From Megaustenia siamemsis (taxonomy: Eukaryota; Mollusca; Gastropoda; Stylommatophora; Ariophantidae), in NCBI GenBank assembly GCA_032433765.1, contig JAVIAB010000092.1, forward strand, positions 63,116,493-63,180,492: a DNA stretch of 64,000 nucleotides, in the 5' to 3' direction. Under the pieces are notes generated by a model that worked only from the letters and a program-made list of their open reading frames with translations, made no database searches and was not told the DNA's origin. The position numbers were made by a program, and so were the translations under genes. This document shows positions 1 through 12,235 of the stretch, in pieces (the first letter of the stretch is position 1; each line of letters starts with the position of its first letter).

Positions 1-1227
1 ATAATCTGATTTCTTGTATACTATAGATTATATGTTGTGTTTGTTATGTTAATTAGTTAAACTATTTTCACTACACTCTACACAGATACAATGGTTCTCA
101 GTCACTTGGGTAAAATGGCTGAAAGTCTAAACGTTAATAAATTATGTCAAACATAATTTTTATGTTATATTAAATACCCCCGTCCTCTTCAAAATTATTG
201 CAGTCTCAGGGCATTTGCCTCACCATTAAATGTGCAGTAATTGAAATACTTTTCTACTATATGGGCTTTCAGAATACTTTAGTTTCCATATTACTTAGAC
301 ATGTTTATTTTGAATTATTGTACTTTTAAGTTGATTCTTTATGGCAGCTGTCAGATACTAACTGAAATGTCTATAGACTGATATTTTACCCTTTGAGTGT
401 ATCACAAACTACTACAATCTTAGAATAATTGTACCACTTTGCACACACAAAGATATAAAGTCACTTAATATAATCAAAATAATGTTTATATTTATTAACA
501 GGATTGACTTCATTACACTGTGGAGAGACATATATGTGTCTTTCAGCAGATGGTAAAAGATATATTGATATTTTGTGTACTGTAATTCATTGGTTGTTCA
601 CATATTTTATCAGTCCATCCATCCATCTATTTTCTACTCACAATGTATTTGATTTAAAATATCCATACATTAGGATTTCAGCTCCAGCAGTTATAATATA
701 ATTAAGTAATGAGCAATCATTAAAGTAGTCTGTCAGCTTTCCCATTGCCTTGTGCATAGCTAGGACAATAGATGTACATACGTCCTAGAAGAGCTGCTTG
801 AGGTATATAAGTTATATTGTTCATTTGTGTTATAATCTAATCTGTTTTACAATAATTGCTTTGATGAATCAACATTCAGAAATAATCTGTATACTGCTGT
901 AATCAATTTCATTTCCATGCTCATACAGGATGTAGTTTTCAGACAATTTCAACATTATTAAATTTTCACTTCACAAGCAAGCAGATAATTATTATCCTGA
1001 TTTTTCACTAAATAAATTATGTGTAATTGGTAATTTACAATTAGTCATTACATACAAATTTTAACTAAATTAAATTAATTTATTAAATTAGTTTAATTAT
1101 GTCAATATTTTTACCACTCTGCTATGCAATGATGCGCAGTGTCAGCACCTTATTTATTTTTACTTTTTTTTTCAAATACTTTTTACTTACTGGCAGGACA
1201 AAAAAGGTTTGCATGTGACATTTCAGG
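1..1227. other. AT-rich non-coding stretch
   Basis: No open frame longer than about 65 codons and none that reads like a protein. AT-rich with short A/T runs; nothing recognisable as a repeat family. Probably intergenic. Confidence 0.6.
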
Positions 1228-1424
1228 GTGAGCTGGTGTTTTAATGAAAGACATGCAGCAATCAGTTGACTTAGTTGTGAGCTGGTGTTTTAATGAAAGA
1301 CATGCAGCAATCAGTTGACTTAGTTGTGAGCTGGTGTTTTAATGAAAGACATGCAGCAATCAGTTGACTTAGTTGTGAGCTGGTGTTTTAATGAAAGACA
1401 TGCAGCAATCAGTTTGACTTAGTT
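1228..1424. repeat. 49-bp tandem repeat, four copies
   Basis: The unit begins GTGAGCTGGTGTTTTAATG and recurs at 1228, 1277, 1326 and 1375. The copies are nearly identical; the last has an extra T near its end. Such high identity suggests recent expansion. No coding capacity. Confidence 0.95.
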
Positions 1425-1493
1425 TGGATTTACAAAGATGAGAAACTAATTTGTATAAAACAGGCAGAAATACTTTTCTTTAAAATGCAGTTC

Positions 1494-1496
<3 letters not shown>

Positions 1497-1527
<31 letters not shown>

Positions 1528-3319
1528 GAGTGCCATCTCCGCAACGAAGGTTGGCTACCATGGAGCGCCATTCTACTCTGTCTCTTGCTTTGATGGTGCA
1601 GGTTGTCATAGGCTGATTTGTCCATCTTTTGATGTTACTCATCCATGTTAGTCTTGGTCTTCCTCTGCCTCTTTTACCTTGTATTTTCCCCTCCAGGATT
1701 ACTTTTAGTAGGCTGTTGTGTTTTTTAACATGGCCCAAAAATTGCATTTGTCTTGTTTGAATTGTGCTTAGTTGTTCTCTTTTCATTTTTAGTTGTTTTA
1801 AGACTTCATCATTTGTTTTCTTTTCCTTCCATCCAGTTCTACCTATTCTTCAATATATCCACATTTCAAAGGCTTCAATTCTCTGTTCTGTTTTCTTGCC
1901 TAATGTCAATGTTTCTGCACCATATAGGAATATTGAGAAGATGTAAGATTTTGCTATTCTTAGTTTTAGCCCTGGTGTTATTTGTTTTGTTGTTAGTATG
2001 TTTTTCATGACATTAACATTACTTTCCTATGCATTCTATATTACATTCCTATTCTTTTATTTATTTCAGTTGTACATTTTCCATCACTGGTTATAGTATG
2101 TCCAAGGTAGTTGTAGTTCTGAACTGTCTCCAGGTCTATTCCTTCAACTTTGATATTAACTTGTTGGTTTTGAGTATTTTCTTTGTTTATGATCATAGTT
2201 TTAGTCTTTTTGATATTCACACCTAGTCCATATTTTTTGCTTGTCATATTTATTTCATTAAGTAATTGTTGTAGATCTTTAAGTTTTTCTGCTAGTAGTA
2301 CAGTATCGTCAGCATATCTTAGGTTATTGATTATCTTTCCAATAATTTGTAGGCCTGGCATCTCTATGATGTTTTTAAAGATTTGCTCAGTGTATAGATT
2401 GAACAAGCTTGGTGATAGGATGCATCCTTGTCTTACTCCTCTTTTTATATCAGTGGGTGTAGAGTTCTCTTTGTTATATTTTATTATTGCTGTTTGCTTG
2501 CAGTATAGATTGCTTATTAGTCGTATGTCCATGTCATCTAGATGTATCTCTTTTAGGCATTCTATAAGTTGATCGCCTATGCCAACGGTATGGTACATGA
2601 TGATGATGATGATACGTTGATCAAAAGCTTTGGTGTAGTCTCTGAAGCAGGCATATATTGGTTTGTTTACTTCTGTGTACTTTTCGATTAATGTTCTCAT
2701 GCAGAATATGGCTTCTTTTGTCCCGCTATTTTTCCTAAATCCAAATTGCTGCTAATCTAATTCAGGATTGATTTTATTCTGAATCCTTCCTTGTATAAAT
2801 TTTAGCAAGATTTTTGTAACATGGCTCATTAGGCTTATTGGTCTAAAGTAGCTGCATTCAACTGCACCATTCTTTTTTAGGCAATGCAATGAAAGTTTAT
2901 GTTTTTAGTTCATTTGGTATGTATCCTGTGTGGTATATGTCGTTGCATATGTCTGTAATCACTTCAATGCCAAAATCTTCTAGTGCCTGTATCATCTCTA
3001 TCTGTATGCTGTCATGTCCTGCTGCTTTTCCCTTTTTCATTGTTTTTATAGCTTTTTCCACCTCAAATTTTAAGATCATAGCCTGATGTTCATTTTATAA
3101 CTGGTTTCTTGTCCCTTTGATCATAAAATAGTTCTGTTATATATTCCTGCCATATATCTATAATATCTTTATTGTCTGTTAGCATTTTCCTTTTTTGTCC
3201 TCAATGCATCCACTGTCTGTAGCTTTTTTATTTGTATTAGTCATTCTCTTTATTTCTGTGTGCATTCCTCTTAAGTCTTGTAGGCTTTCCATAGTTTCTA
3301 TTTCTATACATTTTTGTAT
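1497..3319 (-). mobile_element. LINE-A, longest copy (5'-truncated, degenerate)
   Basis: APE-type non-LTR retrotransposon lying on the minus strand. Reading minus from about 2700 the RT palm is visible: a DYTKAFD motif A, the [17 protein letters not shown] block, and the [12 protein letters not shown] catalytic motif C at about 2325-2290, then the thumb ([14 protein letters not shown]). Further minus, 1786-1523, is the C-terminal FLGHVKKHNSLLK ... [12 protein letters not shown] region. Upstream RT fingers (motif 0-2) are near 2900-3080. The element ends in an (ATC)n microsatellite at 1497-1525, the expected 3' tail. An 8-bp repeat AGTTCAAT at 1489-1496 and 3320-3327 may be the target-site duplication. 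Frameshifts and a GATGAT interruption near 2600 make it non-functional. Clade (RTE/jockey/I-like) is not resolved. Confidence 0.88.
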
Positions 3320-3327
3320 AGTTCAAT

Positions 3328-4379
3328 ATTTTGCAGTATAATTGGAAACCCTTGCCCATACTGTAATTTTTCAAACAAATTAAACAGAATTATAAGTTCC
3401 AAGAAATTGTTCTGTACTGGGTAGTCTAGATATAAGACATTGGCTTCTAGACATAAAGATCAGTGGGTGCTGGGATTTTTTGTCTTCAAATTCATAGATT
3501 TTTCTTGGTTGTACCCTAGCCCATCTTTCTAGGTAGTGTGAACTGAGTCTAGCCCTCTTTGATAAAATCAAAAAGACAGGTCTCCTGAGCACATGATGTG
3601 CAATGATCTGTTGACTAAACTAAATTGTAAAATGCTACTCTGCAATAAGTTTCTCTGCTTTTCTTTAAAATCTGAAAGAAACTGTTGTAGTATCTGTTGA
3701 CTGCCTGAATGTGCTAAGGTTATAGATTCCAAATGTTGACCAGTAACAATGATGAATGTGCTAAGATTACAGATTCAAAATGATGACTAGAAACTGTGAT
3801 TGCCTGAATGTACTATGATTTTAGGTTTCAAATATTGATCAGAAATGGTGTTTGCCTGAATGTGCTAAGTTTTTAGTTTCCAATTACTGACCATAAATTC
3901 CTGGAAAGCAACTAACATTTGGTGAAACTAAAATGAGAAAACTAGCACTCAAAATTTGTGTAAATGAAAGAGATACAATTTGTGATTTCATGACTATCTC
4001 GAAGAAAATTAAGTCCTGGGCAGTCTACGTGCTTTCAAGTATATGATTCTCTCTGAGATGAAAAGATTCTCATCTCTACTTCTCTGGACAATCTCTGCAT
4101 GTGTGTTAGTTAAGGATTTTATAACCTTATTTTAGCTAAATTCAGTCTTTTAATTATCTGTAAACCACTGCTGCTATGAAATCATCATTTTGCATTTTAT
4201 ATAAAAGACAGGAAGCAGGCTAGATGAGGTAAGGGTATGTCAGAAGATTTGCTAAAAGTATGAAAGTTACTGAAACAACTTAATGATGAGTGCTGGCATA
4301 TTCTTTTTAAAGGCACTGAGCAATTCATATTTTAAAATCTACTGCGCATCTTCATTTTTAAGTGTGTGAACATTTTATT
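3328..4379. other. Non-coding stretch with a degenerate ~50-bp tandem repeat
   Basis: No credible ORF. From about 3700 to 3895 a diverged unit of roughly 50 bp is repeated about four times, each copy starting near TGCCTGAATGTGCTAAG and containing a 'TTCCAA...TTGACCA' block. The rest shows nothing recognisable. Confidence 0.55.
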
Positions 4380-5312
4380 TATAAATGTCTATGGAAAATA
4401 CATGGTATAGCATGGAACGAATTCAAAACAAACGAGGAAATTAGAGAAATTGCCAATCAACCACTAATATCTTCAGTAATCAAGAAAAGACGATGGTGAT
4501 ATGTTGGACATGTGATGAGCAGAGATAATAAACTGAATAACAAAGCAAGCCCTCATGTGGGGAACAATAGGTAAGAGGAAAAGAGGCCAACCCAGAGAGA
4601 CACAGTGAAGAGTATTGGTAAAAGTAAAGTACGAGACTTGAACCGGCATCTTAGCACGCGAGTTTACACCCATATGTGCTCAGCCACCTATCCAGAAATG
4701 TTCAGATATTTCTGTATAGTGTAGCCTCAAGCATCGAAACTCAGATTTGAAGCAACATTCCTCACCTTCCCAGGGTAATTACCCTGGTACCCATTTCTGC
4801 CAACGGCTGGATCGACCATGGGGGTATTTTTTTCCCAACCACGAGTACAATTTACACTGCTCCCAGCGGGAATCAAACATGGGTTGTCTGAACGTCAGTA
4901 GTCCAGTCAGGTGGTTTTTCCAACGAGGCTACCGAGGCCCCCAAAAACAAAGAACAATAATGGTCGGAAGCAGGATCAAACCCATACTCCTCGACACAGC
5001 GCCCTGCCACGACAACCAAACGCTAGAGTGCACGGCCATCTCAGCTGTCTAAAGAAAAAAGGAAAATAACAAATTTCTTTGATCAAAAGAAGATCTTCAA
5101 GAGTATTGATCGGAGAGGCAAAAGCAGCAGGATTCAGCTCCTTCAATGAGATAGAGTTGCATGCGCAGAACAGAGACAAATGGCGAGATTAGATAAAAGA
5201 TCTTTGAAAGGATTGAGACTGCTAGAATGAAAAAAAATTGGGATAAGAAAAATAGTATCTGGGTCTATGCCCTATGGGCCAGCCATGGCTCAAAAGGTCA
5301 ATAGATAGATAG
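4380..5312 (+). mobile_element. LINE-D 3' end, split by an insertion
   Basis: The left part (4380-4617) matches the region after the reverse transcriptase in other LINE-D copies here (for example 49800-50000), including the GHVMSR-like block. The right part (5099-5312) carries the last coding block and the 3' UTR ending in the 'ATGGGCCAGCCATGGCTC' stem region and an AATAGATAGATAG tail. The two halves are separated by a 481-bp insert flanked by AAGAGTATTG repeats. Frame stops are frequent; it is a dead copy. Confidence 0.85.
4618..5098 (-). mobile_element. SINE-like insertion inside LINE-D
   Basis: Flanked by a 10-bp direct repeat AAGAGTATTG at 4608-4617 and 5099-5108, which is contiguous LINE-D sequence. 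On the minus strand 4620-4690 looks like a tRNA-derived head: an A-box-like TGGCTGAGCAC followed about 35 nt later by a B-box-like GGTTCAAGTCTC. The remainder (4690-5098) resembles a second tRNA-type SINE body, with GGAATCAAACATGGG and GGATCAAACCCA (reverse-complement B-box-like strings) at about 4868 and 4973. It may be two SINEs, one within the other. No ORF of interest. Confidence 0.6.
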
Positions 5313-6720
5313 AACGTTTTTAAATGCAACAATGTCATCACAAATCAAATGTTTGTTAGTTCCAGCATTCTTTAAACATCTGAAAGTCCATCAGATTTTT
5401 GGCAGTGTTTGTTATAGTGGTTACACAAAGACCAAAATGAGCATTAAAGTTGACTGTAAAAGTTGTAAATGGTTTTGCAATTGGTTATTAAATACTTGAG
5501 AAAAATTGCTAATTATATAAGTGATGAATAACACCAGTCGTAAGTTATATCCAAAGACAAATTAAATAGTTTTGACATGTAAAACAATTACAAGTAAACA
5601 GCATTCCACATCAAGCATTAACAACCAGATTTAACAACAGAAGAGGAAGACCTCCCAAAAAAAATTGATAAGTACAATATCTACAGCCACACAAAGCACC
5701 ATACACTGTCAGGAACACCCCTTGGAATTTCCCTTGATGCTGCAAAGAATAAAAGGATGAGAGCAACTATTTAAGGCTAATAAAGAAAACCACAGAATGT
5801 AATAGAAGCTTGAAAATTACAATTAACTCTAGATTATAATAGCTTCTTCAAAATATTTTTTTTTAATTTGACAGTTTCCCATGGGCAAACATTCCTCTCT
5901 CCCCCCTCCCCAATACCTTCCTAATTATCACTAACAATGACCCCTGAGTGTTTGATTTTTGTTGTTTGGTGTTGGATTTATTTTTATCAATCACATTGTA
6001 AAAGTTACTACAGTATTGTAAACAGTGACAGCCCTATGGTTGCTGGTGCCCTTAGGCAATCTGAACTTAGGTGCCCTTTATGGTATTTTTTTTCTCACTT
6101 TTTTTTTGCAATATTTTTAAATTTCACTAAGCACATAGTCGGCCCTAATTGTAAAAATGCACATTTATTATTTCAAATTCTGCCAATTTTTTAAGAAATT
6201 TGTTATTTTTCCTTTTTTTTTTTCTCATGACATGGGAAATCACACCAGCCTTTGTTGTTGACATCAAAGAAACCTTTGTAAAAACTCAGTGAACAACGCC
6301 AAGAGGGCACCCAATCTTCTGAAAAATTGCTAAAATTATACCCTGCATTAAACATCAAGAAAACATAATTAAATTCTTTAATAATGTCAAAAAATGGAGC
6401 ACAACTAGCATCTCCTAATTACCTGCAACAAAAATCTGGTTTTAAGGCAAATAGAAGACCAAGAGTCAATTAACCAAACAATATCAAAGAACTCCTGCAG
6501 CAGCAAAGATTAGACAGAAAACTATCAGTTTAGCACACATAAACAGGATATAAAACTGTTGCTTCCCACAATGCTTTGTAGTATATGTGGATAGGTCAAG
6601 AAAGGAAAAGGCACTTAGTTAGGAATAACTACTGAAAAGCAATTGAGAAATTATAATCATTGAGCTATGAAAAGACTCATCATAAAGGAATAATTATGGA
6701 AAAGACAGCAATGAATATAT
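5313..6720. other. Non-coding stretch, nothing recognised
   Basis: AT-rich with several homopolymer T runs (near 5860, 6070 and 6215). No ORF above 85 codons and none with protein-like composition. Confidence 0.5.
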
Positions 6721-7420
6721 GAAGTAGAATCCAGTTATAACAAGACCGTCTGTAATGAGAATTCTGACGTAACATCAATTTTATTAAATCTCCACATTTT
6801 TTCTTCTTTATCTTATATTTAAAAAAATTTTAATAACACTATTATCCAGCCTGCATATCAGTTATAATGCATTTTCTTAAATTTGTCTAGCCAAAAAAAA
6901 ACTATGAATGGTGTGTCTTTGCTTGTCAGTGTGTAAGTTGTGTGGACATGCTGGGTTAGCATGACTAGTAAGGTAGTGATAAGAGAGGTATGGTTTGGGG
7001 AAATAGAGCATATAGCACAAGTTGTGGCTGCGGTTCGAGAAATGACTGTGTTTTTTATTGGATAGGCCAGTGGCCAATAGGCTTCCATAAAGGCTGAGTA
7101 TTGGTGCACATAGAATTTTCTACTTGCTTGTTCAGATCTATTTGTAAGTAATTCAATTTGTTATCATGATGGCTTCCAGTACTGGCAAGAAATGCAAGTG
7201 CATATCACATGAAACAACAGTGATGTTGATAGAGAAAGTGGATAAAAAGTTAAAATGAAAATGAGAAATGTGCAGGGAAAATGATTTTTCCTCAAGCGCA
7301 CTTGATGCTATCCTGAAGGACAGAAACAACGTGTCTTTTACAAACAGTAACACTGAAATTTTTGCAAGGGACATAATCATAATCCATCAGTCTGTTTCTG
7401 AAGTTTAAACAGTACATGCA
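6721..7420 (+). pseudogene. Tigger/pogo-like transposon remnant with N-terminal HTH of transposase
   Basis: From 7166 the + strand encodes MMASSTGKKCKCISHETT, then VMLIEKVDKK and, after two in-frame stops, EMCRENDFSSSALDAILKDR. This is the order of the N-terminal CENP-B/pogo helix-turn-helix of Tigger transposases (KxKxxSLExKxxLIxxxE ... S.STLS.ILK). The central DDE catalytic domain is absent: the frame runs out near 7400, where LINE-A sequence begins at about 7421. Upstream (6730-6800) 'TTATAACAAGACCG' and 'GACGTAACATC' are reminiscent of Tigger terminal sequence, but I could not define a terminal inverted repeat. A broken, old DNA-transposon copy. Confidence 0.65.
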
Positions 7421-8040
7421 GATGAATTTTGGGGGGCATGTTAAAAGACACAACAGCCTACTAAAAGTAATCCTGGAAGGGAAAATACAAGGTAAAAGAG
7501 GCAGAGGCAGACATTAGACAAGAAAACAGAACAATGAATTGAAGCCTTTGAAATGTGAATATATAGAAGAATAGGTAGAATTGGATGGAAGAAAAAGAAA
7601 ACAAATGATGAAGTCTTAAAACAACTAAAAATGAAAAGAGAACTACTAAATACAATTCAAACAAGACAAATTCAATTTTTGGGCCATGTTAAAAGACACA
7701 ACAGCCTACTAAAAGTAATCCTGGAGGGGAAAATACAAGGTAAAAGAGGCAGAGGCAGACCAAGACTAACTTGAACAAGTAACATCAAAAATGGACAAAC
7801 CGGCCTATGACAACCTACGCCATCAAAGCAAGAGAGAGCAGAATGGCGCTCCATGGTAGCCAACCTTCATTGCAGAGATGGCACTCGATGATGACGATGA
7901 TGATAAAAAGAGGCAGAGGCAGACCAAGACTAACATGGACGAGTAACATCAAAAGATGGACAAGTCAGCCTATGACAACCTGCACTGTCAATGCAAGAGA
8001 CAGAGTGAAATGGTGCTCCATAGTAACCAATCTCTCATAT
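7421..8040 (+). mobile_element. LINE-A 3' segments, internally rearranged
   Basis: Three overlapping pieces of the LINE-A C-terminal region lie head to tail. The block CATGTTAAAAGACACAAC to GGCAGAGGCAGA occurs at 7438-7515 and again at 7685-7762. Between them is the segment normally upstream (TTAGACAAGAAAACAGAAC). After a full 3' end with a GATGATGACGATGATGATAA tail at 7888-7907, a third partial copy begins (AAAAGAGGCAGAGGCAGACC) and runs to about 8037 without its own tail. Local duplication or template switching during target-primed reverse transcription would explain this. Confidence 0.85.
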
Positions 8041-8530
8041 TCAAAAATTAATTATACTAATGTAAAATTTGATTTCTTATATATTTTGAATCTGAACTCA
8101 TTTCATCCAGTAGTATTTTATATGCCTATATGTATGTATGTGTGTGTGTGTGTATATATATATATAGTTATATTTATTTCTTCTTGGAATTAGGCTGTAC
8201 ATGTTTGATTTCCTAATTTTTACCAGATTTTCTTTTACTAAATGTGATCTTTCCTTTAATCATTGTCACCATGGTGCATAATTTCCTTTCCATTGTCATT
8301 TACTGAAATAAATCTCGATATTATTTATGAAGACATTGTATGTCATATGTATTACATAAGACTCACAGATAAGTGCTGATTTCCAGAGAACTTTTCTGTT
8401 TATTTGTTTGTTTTTATTGATATTTGAAGGAATCATGTGATTGTACGCGCTTTCTATTTGATGTAAATCACGTTGCTTCTTTTAATTCATTGCATTTTGT
8501 TACAATTTCCTTATTTAATCACTTATACTC
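8041..8530. other. Non-coding stretch with TG/TA microsatellite
   Basis: Holds a (TG)n(TA)n run at about 8139-8166 and otherwise AT-rich sequence without any recognisable feature. Confidence 0.5.
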
Positions 8531-11065
8531 ATCCTGTGGACAGTGGAATGCACTGGGGTTCCACGGAAGTGATCACTATCCATGTGTCCTTCTATTTGAG
8601 AAAATCAGAAATAGAAGCCAGAAAAGAAAGCTCCATACATTCAACTACGAGAAAACACATCTGGACGTCATTAGCAAAATCAGACATAGGAAACAGAGCG
8701 CCCCTCGTAGGAGGCAGGAGAGATGGACGCAGCCACCCTGGTGGAACGTAGTTGTTGAGGAAGCTTGGTGGAGCAACAAGAGACAAACGGCCAAGACAGG
8801 GCAGAAAGCCAGAAGGAATGGAAGAACACAACTTGAGCTCTTGAAGCGTCTGAAAGTAGAGGTCGACCAAAAAATGATGCACTTTAAACTATGCGCTAAG
8901 CAGGCTAAGGATGCCAAATGGGATGACTTCTGTAATAAAGTGTGCTCAGAAAAATCGCTCGCCACATTCTGGCGCCTTCATCAGAGCATGAATGGCACAA
9001 CATGACACAGAGGCATACCAGACTTTCAGAGCACAGGCCGGATATGGCACAAATCTGATGAGAGCAAAGGGAAGGCCCTGCTTGACCGCTACATTGAGCA
9101 GACGGACCAAAGAAATATGGCTGTAAGAATGAGGATACGGGGATCGCTGTCAAAATTGTGTAAGGATGTAGGGCTGGAAGAAGATCTCACAATCACAACT
9201 GATACCATTTGCATGACACTTAAAAGGTCACACAACACTGCTCCTGGTCCAGATGGTGTTCGGTACGATGACATAGGCGATTTAGCTGACGACGACTTGA
9301 CAAAACTGGCCAATGACTTTAATGCCAGTATTCGAAGTGGCCAGATTAAGGAGGAGTGGCTACACAGCTACTTAATACCGCTACCGAAGCCAAACAAGGA
9401 CCATTCTGAGATCAGTGCCTACAGAATCATCACAATGTAGAACTCTGCGGGCAAGCTGCTGGAGAAAATAGTTGCCCGGTGTCCTCACCTGTCACCTTGA
9501 ACAGAAACGCGTATTCCCACCCACACTCTGAGGTTATAGATATAACAAAGAGACATGGCTCAATGTGGCAGTCTTTGCCTATGACATCTTCAAAGGCTTC
9601 CACATCCGAGAGGAGACATGTGCTGCTGCTATAGATCTGGAGGATGCATACAACAGCGTTTCATGGTTCTCCCATAACAATCATATCGTTAATATGACAA
9701 CACCGGTAGTACGAATGGGAGCTGATGAGGTGACAAGGGACAAGGTGATGACATACCTCGGAGTTAAGTTTGATCGCAGCCTGTGTTTTCGGGACCACGT
9801 CGATCATGTGATAACAAAATCCCACAAAAGATTAGCCGCCTTGAAGGTCATGGCAGCTGCCAACATCAAGCAGAGGCTACTTACTCTTCTGTTCTAGGGA
9901 TTAGTCCTCGCACCAATCGAGTATGCCCTGGCAATTCTTACTGTCAGTATGACTCAAATTGATAGGCTGGAGAAAATACAAAATGAAGCCATGCGCATTA
10001 TCCTGGGATGTACGAGGGACATTCCCTGTGTAGCAATGAGGTATCTTCTTGACTTTCCAACCATGGATGACAGAATCAAGATCTGGAGAGCACGAGCATA
10101 CCTGAAGACTAGTACAGATACAGAGCATCCATTGCACCATGTGCTCAACACAGAGAAAGGTGCCAGGCTAAAAAGAGGCAAATCATGGGTTGGCCAAGCA
10201 GAAGATGTCATGAAACAGGTCTGTAGGCTTATCAATATCAGCATTGGTGAGGAGTGGATATCGGTGCCTACGTCATTCAAGGGGACTTTCTCGTGTATTG
10301 TCACACTCGACAGGAAAAGTAGGGAACAGAACCCGGTCGTGGTTAATGCTGAGGTCAACGGTCTCATCTGCGATAACACCGATGAGAAAGATGCAGTCAT
10401 CTATAGAGACGGATCTGTAAGACGACACCAAAGAAGTGCATGGGCATTTACAGCACGCTCGGCAGGCACAATAGTCTACGAAGACAGTGGTGCATACGTC
10501 ATGACCACGAGTAGCATGACAATGGAGGCGATGGCAATGACCAAGGCATTCAAATGGTTAGAGTCACAAGACTACACCCACGCATGTATACTGAGTGATT
10601 CGATGAGCATGATAAAAAAGTGGAGGCGGGCTCTCTGTACGCATGCAATGGGTAGAGTCGTAGCAGAAATCCAAAATACGTAAGGTCACCATTGTCTATG
10701 TCCCTGGACATATGGGAGTGCGGGAAAATGAAAGAGTGGACAGGTTGGCTAGCTGCGCTGTCATTGAGGACGGGCAACCAATGGATCGCGCGGAGATCAT
10801 CAATGCCTTTTGAGATGTGGGAAGAGCACATGACTTCGACAACACAGATCCACGTCACTTCTTCGGATGATGGAAATGGGAGTTATGATGGGCACAGCCA
10901 GAAATGACAAACTTAGTGGCCATGTAAGAAGACTTATCAACCAACATAGAACTGGAGTCGTCAGTCGCTGGACACTGAGGGAATTGCTGAGGAGGGGATC
11001 TGAGCACCTATGGACATGTTCGGAGTGCAATGATGATGACCCGCAAATAACTCAATAATAACTCA
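8531..11065 (+). mobile_element. LINE with RNase H domain (I-superfamily type), RT core deleted
   Basis: Domains appear in order on the + strand across several frames. The endonuclease C-terminal motif GSDHYP is at about 8565-8582. A basic linker follows (to 9005), then RT onset TAPGPDGVRYDDI (about 9240-9278), RT motif A AAIDLEDAYNSVSW (about 9627-9668), thumb-like VMTYLGVKFDRSLCF (about 9750), the LEKIQNEAMRIILGC block (about 9970), and an RNase H domain with YRDGSV (about 10400), TMEAMAMTKA (about 10518), ILSDSMSM (about 10590) and YVPGHMGVRENERVDRLA (about 10699-10752). A Cys-rich end (WTCSEC) precedes a TAACTCAA-type 3' tail near 11046-11065. Between motif A and the thumb the YADD catalytic block is missing, and there are stops at 9003 and 9438. 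RNase H after RT is typical of the I superfamily. Base composition is visibly less AT-rich than its surroundings. Confidence 0.88.
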
Positions 11066-11077
11066 ATGTATTACATA

Positions 11078-11332
11078 AAAAAAGTAAAGAGCCCCGTCAC
11101 GCCAAGTGGCTTATAGGGAATATGGTGTTAGTGACCATAATTTTTATAGACCTTCAGCATATGATTTTGGGGTAATGTGGTTGGTATTACACCCATGTCG
11201 CTTTACTTTCCCAGAAAAAAATACATTACTCATTTAAGGCTGGATGAACCCGAAAGCCGTCGGTCAGGATTGAACCTGACCTCTTGTCCTTTGTAGTCCA
11301 TTTCACTAACCACTGAGCTATCGCTGCTCCCT
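11078..11332 (-). mobile_element. SINE-1 (tRNA-derived), full length
   Basis: Minus-strand SINE: the tRNA-like head (about 11332-11260 reading minus) has GATAGCTCAGTGGTTAGTG (A box) and GGTTCAATCCTG (B box). The body contains the AAGCGACATGGG and CCATATTCCCTATAAGCC blocks, and the end is GGCGTGACGGGGCTC followed by TTTACTTT. It is flanked by a perfect 12-bp target-site duplication ATGTATTACATA (11066-11077 and 11333-11344). It inserted at the very 3' end of the preceding LINE. Confidence 0.92.
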
Positions 11333-11344
11333 ATGTATTACATA

Positions 11345-12235
11345 TGTAAGTGTATTTCTTTCTCATGATTATGGTAGTCAACATAGTTGGATTTGACTAA
11401 TGAAATTCTGAATAATCAAACCTGACATTAGCCAAAGTAATACACACTTTGTATAAGAGCAACAATTTGTTTGTTTTGGGTATTGTAACTTCCTTTTTTT
11501 TCAAATTGTGAAATAGTAATTTAGTTTTTAGTTTTTATATGTCTATCATCATTTAAACTGTATCCACTATCACTAGTCTTTTGTCTTCTCACTCATTTCT
11601 GAATATGTTTCTTAGTAGGCGACATATTGTCTTTTCATTGAAATTTAAGGGGTGAGTGAATATTCATTTATTAAGCAATAAGTATTTAGTTTCTAACATG
11701 AGTCATTAATACAAGGGGAGGATTTCTGATTCATCTGTTGAGGACTAAGCACCTATAGGTCTGTCCAGTGTGTAGCAGAGTCATTTCTTCTAATTAAAAG
11801 TAACCAGCAAACTCTCCTTGTGAGGTAATACTTATATTTTGGTTCTACTTACAAACACATAACTTTTTGTGTTGGCTCATTCAAAATTGTCCTTTTTAAA
11901 CTGTCTGTGTCACTAGTTTCTATTTTGTGATGTGAAAATATTTGGCAAAATTGGAGTCTGTGTTTTAAATTTGTTGTACCAGATATTTACATTGTTTACA
12001 TACATTTAATTTGCGATGGGTTATTATTATTGTTTACCTATTTTTCTCCTCTCCTCTTCCCCTATATTGATGGATAAGATAAATTTGTTAGCTACCATGT
12101 CATGTGGTCAGGGTCAGACAGAATTTACAATTGTTTTTTGTAATCTTGTTTGTTTGTGCTCACCAGCTTTATATCTCTAGGGAAGTCCTGAGGAATTGAA
12201 TGTTCTGTGAATTTCACTTTTTCCTATTTTTCATG
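11345..12235. other. Non-coding stretch
   Basis: AT-rich sequence with no ORF above 60 codons, no tandem repeat and no recognised element. Confidence 0.5.
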
